This document shows positions 15,715 to 22,776 of a DNA stretch of 22,776 bases, piece after piece (position 1 is the stretch's first letter; every line of letters begins with the position of its first letter). The DNA is from Phaeoceros laevis. Its lineage: Eukaryota; Anthocerotophyta; Anthocerotopsida; Notothyladales. Under the pieces are notes generated by a model. The model saw nothing but the letters and a program-made list of their open reading frames with translations, did no database searches and was not told where the DNA came from. The DNA lies in contig JBNGIQ010008801.1 in assembly GCA_049999765.1 (NCBI GenBank), positions 1 through 22,776 on the forward strand, read 5' to 3'. The position numbers and the translations under genes are program-made.

Positions 15715-15854
15715 GCACGTCAAGTTGCCCATATGGCACGTCAAGTTGGAGCTGAGGCAGCCACCACCAGTGTGGACTCACGGTGGCACTGCGCACGTCA
15801 AGTTGCCCATGTGGCACGTCAAGTTGCCCACGAGTCAAGTTGCACGTCAAGGTG
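15715..15854 (+). promoter_or_regulatory. cluster of GCACGTCAAGTTG repeats upstream of gene C
   Basis: The 13-mer GCACGTCAAGTTG occurs exactly at 15715, 15736, 15793 and 15814, with variants at 15831 (CGAGTCAAGTTG) and 15842 (GCACGTCAAGGTG). Each exact copy contains CACGTCA, whose complement TGACGTG resembles CRE/bZIP binding sites. Gene B has only the last two (about 7060-7085). The cluster lies in the conserved 5' flank, so an enhancer role is possible, but it may simply be a decayed minisatellite. Confidence 0.5.
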
Positions 15855-16023
15855 CATATCTGGCAGCTGAAGCAGCCAGTACCAGTGGGAGAGCTGCTAG
15901 GCAGGAGCATGATGACTCATCACCTTGCGGAGGTGGATTTGCCCACTTTCTGGCACCATCACACTTTTTATTGAAGACTGGTTCACGAAGGATCCAGGTG
16001 TTCAGGGAGCAATCATTTGTTGG

Positions 16024-16042
16024 CCTAGGTAGCACGATTGTA
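16024..16042 (+). repeat. 19-bp direct repeat flanking the TIR element, left copy
   Basis: CCTAGGTAGCACGATTGTA here is identical to 17319-17337. The match extends leftward (ATTTGTTGGCC) apart from two bases. Gene B has a single related copy at 7293-7311. Confidence 0.9.
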
Positions 16043-16043
16043 G

Positions 16044-16156
16044 CAAGCGTCTAAATCTCCGACCTCGTAATGGCATGACATGTACGATTTCATACGTGGC
16101 ACGGACCGCCATGGGTTGGTAGGCATGACCTCGCGCATGGTCATGCGCAACTACTT
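16044..16156 (+). repeat. left terminal inverted repeat
   Basis: Pairs with 17037-17149. The arm also carries an open frame (MYDFxRGTDRHGLVGMTSR) that is preserved on the complementary strand of the other arm, as expected for near-identical copies. Confidence 0.9.
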
Positions 16157-16227
16157 TTTGATCCGTAACGCCCTTGGCCTTCCCGTCCGCCACTCTTTCC
16201 ACATACCGGTTCGCCTACAACGGCTAG

Positions 16228-16336
16228 CCCGCTTGGTTTGGAAGCACGCGCTACCGTGCTGCCAAACCAAGCGCTCTACTGCCAACCAAGCGCGGGGTGC
16301 CAAACGGAGAGCGAGCTGCCAAACCAAGCGCGGGTT
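16228..16336 (+). repeat. short direct and inverted CCAAACCAAGCG repeats
   Basis: Units starting GCCAAACCAAGCG or GCCAACCAAGCG occur at 16261, 16281, 16299 (degenerate) and 16318, each 18-20 bp. An inverted unit CCCGCTTGGTTTGG sits at 16228-16241. Such subterminal motifs are often transposase-binding sites. Confidence 0.6.
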
Positions 16337-16405
16337 AGCTCAGGTTTTTTTCCTAGAATGCCGCCCTAAGCTCACGTTTGAGCTGCGATTGAAGTTGTTT
16401 GCTCC

Positions 16406-16732
16406 GTGATCATGGCCGTGCAGGACGTCAACTACCCTTCGAACTTACAAATGCTTGAACCAGGCTCTTTTTCTACGATCGATTTGGAGTGGGTGGACTA
16501 CCGACCCAGCGCAGGACAATATGGACAGGCAACATCTCAAACAGCGTACATTATGTGGGATCGTATTGCTGATTTCATAGCTGGAGAGAGTTCCCTATTG
16601 GAGTGCCCAACCAATTTCTACAAGGACTCCAAGTTACAGCGTCGTCCTGATCAGCCTTCCGTGCATACTGCTCTAACTTATACTGGGCTATCACACAAGA
16701 GGCCACTACGGCATCCTTGGTGTCATGGCTGA
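16406..16732 (+). CDS. ORF inside the TIR element, possible transposase fragment
   Basis: The frame begins ATGATCATGGCCGTG; the second ATG at 16412 has the better context. The translation reads well: STIDLEWVDYRPSAGQYGQ, then IMWDRIADFIAGESS and CPTNFYKDSKLQ. Acidic residues, an aromatic core and a CPTNFY motif are visible, but I cannot match them to a named transposase. A 22-bp tandem duplication at 16720-16763 and the gap that follows interrupt it. Position inside the TIR element is the main argument for a mobile-element protein. Confidence 0.4.
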   Translation: MIMAVQDVNYPSNLQMLEPGSFSTIDLEWVDYRPSAGQYGQATSQTAYIMWDRIADFIAGESSLLECPTNFYKDSKLQRRPDQPSVHTALTYTGLSHKRPLRHPWCHG

Positions 16733-16763
16733 CCCCACTTCGTGTCATGGCTGACCCCACTTC
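16720..16763 (+). repeat. 22-bp perfect tandem duplication
   Basis: The unit GTGTCATGGCTGACCCCACT plus TC occurs at 16720-16741 and again at 16742-16763. It shifts the frame at the end of the element ORF. Confidence 0.95.
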
Positions 16764-16884
16764 GCAGCCGATCCCAGTCCGCTCCCAGGCAGCAGGTCAT
16801 CGCACGGGCCCAGGCTTGGTCGCCATGCTTGGACGCCTCCAAGCTCAGACCGGCCAACACATAGGGCCTTGCCCGCTCTTGGGG

Positions 16885-17017
16885 NNNNNNNNNNNNNNNN
16901 NNNNNNNNNNNNNNNNNNNNNNNNNNNNNNNNNNNNNNNNNNNNNNNNNNNNNNNNNNNNNNNNNNNNNNNNNNNNNNNNNNNNNNNNNNNNNNNNNNNN
17001 NNNNNNNNNNNNNNNNN
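16885..17017. other. assembly gap (133 N)
   Basis: A run of N inside the TIR element, between the ORF and the right arm. Inverted repeats commonly break assemblies, so the true length is unknown. Confidence 1.
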
Positions 17018-17036
17018 GGACGGGATGGCGGGACGG

Positions 17037-17149
17037 AAGTAGTTGCGCATGACCATGCGCGAGGTCATACCTACCAACCCATGGCGGTCCGTGCCACGTA
17101 GGAAATCGTACATGTCAGGCCATTACGAGGTCGGAGATTTAGACGCTTG
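17037..17149 (+). repeat. right terminal inverted repeat
   Basis: Inverted partner of 16044-16156 with three mismatches, ending AGACGCTTG at 17149. Confidence 0.9.
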
Positions 17150-17318
17150 TGCCCATCTGCAAGAATTAGTTTCAAGAGCAGGCAGGAACGAGCCCGGCTC
17201 CCCAGCGAGGCAGGCCATGTCAGAAGGCGGGGGGCCTCTCCTTCCTTTAAAATCCTCCCCAAGCTTGCTTGCCTCTCACAAGGACCCCATCGCCAGGGCA
17301 CTGCTATTTGTTGGCCAG

Positions 17319-17337
17319 CCTAGGTAGCACGATTGTA
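17319..17337 (+). repeat. 19-bp direct repeat, right copy
   Basis: Identical to 16024-16042. After it, the 5' flank resumes homology with gene B (GAGCTCGGTG, AAATTCCTCGCCAGGCAG). Confidence 0.9.
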
Positions 17338-18789
17338 CCTTGCTAGATGCATAGAGCTCGGTGCCGACGCCCCTGAAGGGCTCTCCTCTAAATTCCTCGC
17401 CAGGCAGCCACTCCTCAAGGCAGTCGGGCATTCCTACAGGTGTGTCTACAATGGCTGCTTCGGAAGGGCCAGAATGGGCAGGGGTACCTGGCTTAACGGC
17501 AGACTACTTGGCAGCCGAGGACATCGATATCAGCGTGGTTCTGCGCGGGATTGGCCTCTCCCAGTCCAGGATCGACACTGGAATCCGCGCATTGGAGAGG
17601 CTGAGTGCTGCTGCCCTTTCGCCGTACAGGTTCCGCCTCGAGCGTGTGGCAGAGTTTGCGAGAGCCTTGAAGTTGCGAGAAGAGGGCCTAGGTAGGCTGG
17701 AAGAAGCCGCCTTTGTGCCTCTCATACTGGCTTTGCTGGGTCGCGGTGCCGGTGCGCTCTCCATTTTCACTCATGTGGACTTGACATACGCGGACTATAC
17801 GGACTTGACCCGCCTCGAGGTACTATTGCAACCTTTTCCGCGCCTCGACGAAGACATGACAGCGAGCCTGTGTGCCAACTTGGGGCACCAGTCCTCCAAG
17901 GTGCGCGATCTGTGTTTGACAGGGCATCGGGTGTTTGGCAATGACCAGTGTTGCCAGATGCTCGCAGCGGCGTTGAGAAGCAACAGGTGTCTCAAGGTTC
18001 TCCTCTTGCCCTCAACCAATTTGGGGAGCAAAGGTGTGAAGCTGCTCGTATCTGGGTTGAAGGAGAACCAAACGTTGGAGGGCCTCGACATCGGGCTCAA
18101 TGAAGATATAGGTGATGAAGGGACTGGCTATGTGGCGGAGCTCTTGAAGGATAACACGTCCCTCAGCCTTCTGCGGATGTACGGCACAGGCATGACAGAC
18201 GGAGGTGCCGGCTTCCTGTTGACAGCGCTGGCACGGAATACCAAACTGCGCACTCTCACTTTGGGAGGCAATAATGATCTTGGGAAAAAAGGTTTGACCC
18301 TGCTGCTGGAGCTGCTCACCCCGGCCGCTGATGCGCATGGGCCCGACAGGCCCAACAACACAACTCTTACTCATGTGGAACTGGGTCACCTACGCGAGTT
18401 CCCTGTGGAATCCATGGCCTTGATGATTGAGCGCAACACGAGCTTGAACGAATTAGATGTTTGGAGAGCGCCTCTGAGCACGGATGAGTGGGTGCGCCAC
18501 ATCATCCCGGCACTGAAAAAGAACTCCACTCTGAGGGTGCTGGATGCGCGCGGATCAGAGGGAGTGACAGCCACAGGTGTGCTTGAGGCTCTCGTAGATC
18601 TGCTGAAGACTAGCAAGACCGCCTTGGAGCTCATCAATGTTGACGACACCCCGCTTTCAAAGGCCGGCATGGCAGGACGCTTGGCCGAAGAGATAAGGAT
18701 CAGCAAGGAATACAGGAGTAAGTTCACAGGCCAGCCTACGCGCACTCCCGTCTGCGGCCGCCTTGTCTTGTGCGGCTTCGAGTTTTCAG

Positions 18790-18937
18790 GTCGGTACCGG
18801 TACCGCATGCATCGGATTCCATGGATGTACTAGTAGGTAGCATGCAAGCTTTAGTTATGCTTCCAGGCTTTTTCCGGATGGATCCAGCTGATGGAAGAAT
18901 GGCACTTCCAAATTGTTGTGGGCTGTCCTGATTGCAG
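18790..18937 (+). other. gene C intron 1 at the P-loop
   Basis: GTCGGT donor and CTGATTGCAG acceptor; same codon and phase as B intron 1. Joining restores GFEFSGKTT. Confidence 0.8.
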
Positions 18938-18992
18938 GTAAAACGACGATTTGCAGGACAATGAGACACGTCATCAATGACTCCAAGCCCAA

Positions 18993-19008
18993 GTCTCACT
19001 GTCTCACT
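18993..19008 (+). repeat. 8-bp tandem duplication breaking the Roc frame of C
   Basis: GTCTCACT occurs twice in immediate succession. The reading frame before it (GKTTICRTMR) and after it (GFKEFF, LRQCLYGKQA) differ by the two bases this causes. Confidence 0.85.
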
Positions 19009-20326
19009 GGGGATTCAAGGAATTCTTCAAGTCGCATCCTGGCTTGCGACAGTGTCTGTATGGAAAGCAGGCGGCCAGAGAGTTGGAAGATCGGACTCGA
19101 GGCTACGAGATTGTGGTTCTCAGGAAAGACCCGGATCGGAGAACCACGGCCTGGGACTTCGCTGGCCAGAAGGAGTACTACGTCCTCCACGATTTTATGC
19201 TTCCTAATGCCAGAAACACCTGCTTTCTCTTTGTCTGCAGCGCCCTCTATCCCGCCTACCACATCTCACAAGAGCTGGCTGGAAAACCAAAGAGTCAACA
19301 GGACATGGAGACAGAGTTTCGCTACTGGTTGCGGTTCCTAGCATCCAACTCAAAGCCCGGCAGCCCACCGCGGGTCACTTTTGTTCTCACCCACAAAGAT
19401 GTGCTGCGGGCAAGGCAGCACACATCCAAGGGTTGGGCTAACAACGTTGTGAATAAAATGAAGCAGGAATTCAAGGATGCTATCCATTTTGAGGACAGGG
19501 CGGTGGTGGTGGATGCTCAATCTCTGGAAGATATCCAAGATATGTTCTGGAGCGGGTGGAGGACTGCTTGAAGAACCTGCTCGATACGGGTCCGCTGGAA
19601 TTTGATGTCTGCGAAAAAGTGCGTCTCGCACTGGAAGAATGGGCCGCAGCTAATCCATCCAAGCCTATTATCAAAAGGAATGAGTTCGAAAGCCTATGTG
19701 GGGTAGCGGAAAGACGAGATATGGCTCTGTTGGCAGGTGCAGATGGGCGCAATCCAGTGCTGGCTTACTTGAACGATGTCGGGGACATCATCTTTCCAGG
19801 GACGCAATAGCTGGACTTCATTGTGGTGAACCCTACTTGGTTCGGACGTGGAGTTTTAGGGTTCCTCATAGATGCATTTCGAAGCACAAGGGAGCCAGCA
19901 GAGGGAAGCAGATGTTCCAGAGGTTTGATTGGCTATGTCAAGGAATGTCTTGGGTCAGGCGAGAAGAGTAATGTCGTTTGGAGAGGAGTCAATCATGAGC
20001 ATGGGTTTGTCGCTTACGAGGCCATGGAAGAGCTACTGAAGATATCGCTGGAAAATACGCATGCGACGGATATCATAACACCGAAAGAATTGATCGCTCT
20101 GATGATCGAGTTGGAGATGTGCTTCAAGGAAGAGGCAGAAAACGACAGGTCTCGCTTATTTGTTCCTGCTGTTTTTGACGATGTCAATGAGTTGGCTGCT
20201 CTAGGCAAACGGCAAGCGCAGTGGAAGTTGGCGAGGGATGGTCCCTTCCAGCATGTCGGTCGTCGCCTCCAATGTGAAAAGAGGGCGATCACTTTTCTCA
20301 GCCCAGGCTTTTTTCCTCGCCTCCAA

Positions 20327-20450
20327 GTAAGAGACAAGTTTGTAATGAATCAAACATTTCCTTCTCCTCTTCTCAAACCCCATGCAGAGTTCGAACTTCT
20401 AATCGGTGTGTGCTAATTAATTAATTGCTCGGCCATTTGTGTGTACACAG
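20327..20450 (+). other. gene C intron 2
   Basis: GTAAGA donor and GTGTACACAG acceptor join FFPRLQ to VVLRNY, as in A and B. A TTAATTAATTAA run lies inside it near 20414. Confidence 0.8.
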
Positions 20451-20889
20451 GTAGTGTTGCGGAATTACATCTATTTCAAGAAGTGGACAGATAACCCAGC
20501 TTACCAAATAGACAGAAACCTCATTGGTTTTGCAGAGGATGGTCATGAGGTACTGGTGGAGTACAGCGGTGACATCGATCATTGTTTCGTGGACGTATTG
20601 GCCAGGTCCACCCAGTCATACTCAAGCACTTTGAAGTTTGTAAAAAAGCATGTGATCAACAAGATTCAAGAGTTTTGTGCTTCCCCAGGGCGTAGTGCTT
20701 GTGGAGGCAGTGATCAGGCCCGTCTGTGTTGAGCACCTTCACTTGTCTGTGGATAGGAGGGATCAAGCCGTTTTGGTTTCTCTACTAGAAGAAAAGCTGG
20801 CAGAAGACCCTGATGAGAGGGCTTCGAAGCATACATGGAGCAGGCATATCGACCATATACCAATTGAGGACCGTGCACTTGACGACCAT

Positions 20890-20923
20890 GATTGTGAAGG
20901 ACTGTGACCAGTCCTTCACAATC
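20890..20923 (+). repeat. perfect 15-bp stem inverted repeat at the end of gene C
   Basis: GATTGTGAAGGACTG (20890-20904) and CAGTCCTTCACAATC (20909-20923) are perfect complements around a TGAC loop. It sits where COR homology ends and includes the final stop codon of the shifted frame, so it marks the breakpoint at which the caspase part is missing. Confidence 0.95.
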
Positions 20924-20935
20924 TTGACATTTCAG

Positions 20936-21124
20936 TCTCCAGAGTCTGCACCGGCACCCTTCAAGGAACCTTGGACGAAAAAGAACAAAATAATCCTGCA
21001 GCTCGTGGAGGAAGGTGCAGGGACGTACGTCACCATGACGGAAGTTTACTCTCTTGAGCACCTCAACTGGCCAACTTCCGAATCCCCAGCTCTCTCTGGG
21101 GATTCGGAGGGAGAAGGTGACTGA
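20936..21124 (+). CDS. short ORF in place of the C-terminal caspase of gene C, unknown
   Basis: An open frame with good coding character starts after a plausible acceptor (GACATTTCAG at 20935) and ends at TGA 21122-21124. It reads SPESAPAPFKEPW, then KKNKIILQLVEEGAGTYV, then an acidic tail SGDSEGEGD. It has no caspase features and is not in the frame of gene C exon 3. It may be an exon of a different gene, or a new C-terminal exon acquired by C. I recognise no family. Confidence 0.3.
   Translation, partial: SPESAPAPFKEPWTKKNKIILQLVEEGAGTYVTMTEVYSLEHLNWPTSESPALSGDSEGEGD
21078..21107 (+). repeat. 12-bp stem inverted repeat
   Basis: CCGAATCCCCAG (21078-21089) and CTGGGGATTCGG (21096-21107) pair perfectly around CTCTCT. 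It lies within the ORF at 20936-21124. Confidence 0.95.
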
Positions 21125-21219
21125 AGCTGATGGCATGAAAGTCGACCGCAGGCACGTTGATGATGACAAACAAGGCTCGATGATACCACTGCCGTGTAAT
21201 GTGGCATTTCCTCGTGCAG

Positions 21220-21666
21220 CGGTATAGATGGAATCTCAATTGCTTATAGCCGTCCAGATGTTGCGATCTATTCGCAAGTATCCTCCAGCAGTGGCAGTAT
21301 TTACTTGACATCACAAGTCTCAGATGGCAGTCTCAGCCTTACTGGAACCGTGACAGCAGTCAATAGCAGCTTGCAAAATGTCCATTACCTTGGGTATCCT
21401 TCAAACTATGAGCTGCAGAGAGTTGCTGGCCTTTCTTTGGCGTCACATGAAGGGTCCTTTGGCTGATAGTCATGTCAGTCTCCTAGACTGCTACATCATG
21501 TGCTAAGGAAGTACGCATGTTCTGCAGGGGGACATGTTTTAATGGAAATGATACCATCACATTCACGTTGTCTGACGGGCAGGGCATCAGCGATATTCAA
21601 TACGGTACTGTGATGGTCCAGGAAGTCAACGATCCACCATTTGTATCAGCATCCTCAATCTTGGAA
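21220..21666 (+). CDS. two exons of a cadherin-like / tandem-95-type repeat protein, partial
   Basis: Exon one runs from 21220 (after CTCGTGCAG) to 21393 and exon two from 21528 (after TTCTGCAG) to about 21666 (before GTACGC). Removing the GTATCC...CAG intron joins ...SSLQNVHYL to GGTCFNGNDTITFTLSDG, rebuilding the canonical spacing of these beta-sandwich repeats: leucine strand, Tyr, then FNG.D, then DG.G, then VNDPP. Such repeats build large adhesive or extracellular proteins in algae, animals and bacteria. Only about one repeat is present. No upstream or downstream exon is clear, and a convergent minus-strand exon follows at 21724, so this may be an isolated fragment. Confidence 0.6.
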
Positions 21667-21723
21667 GTACGCTCACTTTGGGTGAATTTTGGGGGGGCAA
21701 CCATTCCAGGGATTGTTGGTCTG

Positions 21724-21879
21724 TTAACTCAGGAAAGGGTTGGAACTGGACGTTACCACATCTGCCACAATCTGCTGGTCTGTGTCTTGAACTTCAACAC
21801 ACACCGGAGACTTCTTATGTTGCTCGTCCAGTTTCTTCTCGAGCTCTGCTATGGTCTCCTGGTAGTGTCCTATTTGGTC
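21724..21879 (-). CDS. terminal exon of a coiled-coil protein, minus strand
   Basis: The exon begins after a CGATCGCCAG acceptor and runs 51 codons to TAA 21724-21726. It starts DQIGHYQETIAELEKKLDEQ, with heptad-like hydrophobic spacing of a coiled coil, followed by a soft tail ending SSSNPFLS. A TAA lies in frame just upstream of the acceptor, as expected for an intron. Upstream exons would lie to the right, where 22194-22581 holds weak minus-strand frames. The family cannot be told from the coiled coil alone. Confidence 0.4.
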   Translation of the reverse strand, partial: DQIGHYQETIAELEKKLDEQHKKSPVCVEVQDTDQQIVADVVTSSSNPFLS

Positions 21880-22600
21880 CTGGCGATCGAACGCAAATAT
21901 TTACACGAAAAACATGAGATACAGGTCTGCAAGTTTGCTGAACAGGCCCGACAGGCAAAAAAAAGTTCCTCCCGTCCCGTCGGACTTGTCCCGTCCAACG
22001 GTCAGGAGTTGCAGGGAATTTGAAGTCGTCTACCCTGAAAACCAACAGCACCTTCAACCTGCACCAGCCATGGGTCTTAGATTCGTAAATCAACACATTT
22101 TGAAATAAAAGGGCGTCACTCAATACTTGAGAACAGTTAAGGCACCAAGATGCAGCATTCTGTGCAGATAATAAAAAAGAACAGTCATAATGCATGCTTC
22201 ACCAACCTGCAGCGGACTTGGTCCATTCTAAGGCTGCTGGGAACTTACCAACTCCCACACAACCAACCCAAAGCTCTACACATTACACTTCTCAGTCACC
22301 TGTTCATCTCGTAGTTCTTCAGGTGCCATTCACTCCGGCTGTGATGAATGAACAGAACGATCAGCTCAAACAATTCTACTGCCAGACTCCAAGTTTTGAC
22401 AGGAATTTCCTTTCATCCTATCAGGCCCCTGCCCTCGTTCAATATGTTCTTCAAATATCCCCGGGTACCCACTAGAAATGGCCCTGTTCTCACTTCCAAT
22501 CAGCTCCCTTTTCAGTATGGGAGGAGATTCATCATTCTGGTCATGTGTTATGATACATGGTGGATCAGTGTCCGCGATCACTGTCCATGTCTCACTTTGA
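21880..22600. other. stretch with no supportable gene
   Basis: Weak frames occur on both strands. A GGTAAGTT donor-like site on the minus strand near 22246 could belong to the gene ending at 21724, but I cannot define its exon. Confidence 0.3.
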
Positions 22601-22603
22601 CAA

Positions 22604-22723
22604 GGATAGAATTATGTACGCACATTGACCCCAACAGAAAGACAACAATCTCAATTTGCCGGGGATAGAGTTGAGCAAGCACATTCATACCCAAGAGAAA
22701 GACAACAATCTCTCTCACACACA
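22604..22723 (+). repeat. imperfect tandem duplication, about 60 bp
   Basis: GGATAGA...AGAAAGACAACAATCTC occurs twice with a 59-60-bp offset (22604-22653 and 22663-22713). The second copy runs into a short TCTCTCTCACACACAC tract. Confidence 0.75.
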
Positions 22724-22776
22724 CCTGAACACAGGCTAGATCTTCAGTATTCTCACGGTCGACCCTTACAACTGCA

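Larger units (their letters stand above)
16044..17149 (+). mobile_element. putative DNA element with 113-bp terminal inverted repeats
   Basis: The left arm 16044-16156 (starting CAAGCGTCTAAATCTCC) and the right arm 17037-17149 are inverted copies differing at only three positions. The interior holds a short repeat cluster (16261-16336), an ORF (16406-16732), a 22-bp duplication and an assembly gap. The element splits the 5' flank of gene C compared with gene B. There is no clear short target-site duplication next to the arms, but a longer direct repeat brackets the region. Long TIRs suit a Mutator-like or foldback element. The class is not proven. Confidence 0.65.
17451..20907 (+). pseudogene. 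gene C: LRR-Roc-COR family copy with frameshifts, caspase lost
   Basis: Exon 1 (17451-18789, ATG in ACAATGG) is intact and encodes the N-terminal domain and LRRs up to the P-loop. Intron 1 (18790-18937, GTCGGT to TTGCAG) splits the Gly codon of GFEFSGKTT exactly as in B. Exon 2 (18938-20326) carries WDFAGQKEYY and THKD of Roc, then COR (YLNDVGDI, NPTWFGRGVLG). It is broken by an 8-bp tandem duplication at 18993-19008, a one-base loss near 19540 and a TAG at 19808-19810 where B has Lys. Exon 3 (from 20451, VVLRNYIYFKKW) has an 11-base deletion near 20690, giving a stop at 20730-20732; the shifted frame ends at 20905-20907. No p20 or p10 homology follows. Either it is a recent pseudogene or the assembly has indel errors. 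An LRR-only protein from exon 1 remains possible. Confidence 0.8.

Noticed and set aside
16080-16160. Conserved short protein MYDFxRGTDRHGLVGM in both arms of the TIR element
   Set aside because: Near-identical inverted arms preserve any frame automatically, so conservation here is not evidence for coding.
17361-17450. Longer start for gene C at 17361
   Set aside because: The corresponding stretch in B is not in a conserved frame, and the ATG at 17451 has the better context and the conserved MA start.
18913-19341. Continuous 142-codon ORF across the start of gene C exon 2 as a real protein
   Set aside because: It includes intron sequence before the acceptor at 18937 and, after 19008, follows the wrong frame; the Roc motifs continue in another frame.
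1-22776. CRISPR arrays, tRNA or rRNA genes, bacterial operons
   Set aside because: I saw no regularly spaced repeat-spacer pattern, no rRNA-like conserved stretches and no cloverleaf I could defend. The intron structure indicates a eukaryotic nuclear region.

Overview
The window reads as nuclear DNA of an intron-bearing eukaryote. The coding potential is split into exons that join only through GT-AG introns, frames stay open across exon junctions, one minus-strand gene has a TATA-like box and a Kozak-like start, and there are no bacterial operons or ribosome binding sites. I cannot name the organism. The signals conflict: the best gene ends in a caspase-type p20/p10 protease of the kind known mainly from animals, while a minus-strand relic looks like a plant/alga/protist-type PLS pentatricopeptide-repeat (PPR) gene. 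Base composition is near balanced. There is one assembly gap (16885-17017).

The core of the window is a plus-strand tandem family of three large related genes, here called A, B and C. B (7494-11735, three exons, 1320 codons) is intact. It encodes an N-terminal domain, ribonuclease-inhibitor-like leucine-rich repeats (LRRs), a Roc GTPase, a COR domain and a C-terminal caspase p20/p10 domain with His-Gly and Ser-Cys-Arg-Gly active-site motifs. C (17451-20907) keeps an intact LRR exon but has three frameshifts and a nonsense codon downstream and has lost the caspase part. A (3625-4940) is a 5'-truncated relic of the COR and p20 region. B and C are nearly identical through their upstream DNA and LRR exon but diverge sharply in Roc-COR, where A and C are the closer pair, so the family looks mosaic. 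Within the LRR exon the B/C differences cluster at predicted solvent-exposed beta-strand positions. Taken together this suggests an LRR-sensor, GTPase-switch, caspase-effector receptor family of NLR-like logic. That role is inference.

Region by region: 1-3600 holds unrecognised orphan exons and ORFs; 3625-4940 is relic A; 4930-5590 is its duplicated 3' flank; 6200-7060 (minus) is a frameshifted PPR relic and a further ORF; 7058-7493 is the B 5' region; 7494-11735 is gene B; 11740-12600 is its 3' flank, related to that of A but with an insertion; 12600-13830 holds a repeated block and minus-strand ORFs; 14253-15188 (minus) is a probable secreted-protein gene with in-frame 25-residue repeats; 15700-15860 is a CACGTCA-containing repeat cluster; 16044-17149 is an element with 113-bp terminal inverted repeats; 17451-20907 is gene C; 20936-21124 is an ORF replacing the missing C end; 21220-21666 is a pair of cadherin-like (tandem-95 type) exons; 21724-21879 (minus) is a coiled-coil terminal exon; the rest is unassigned.
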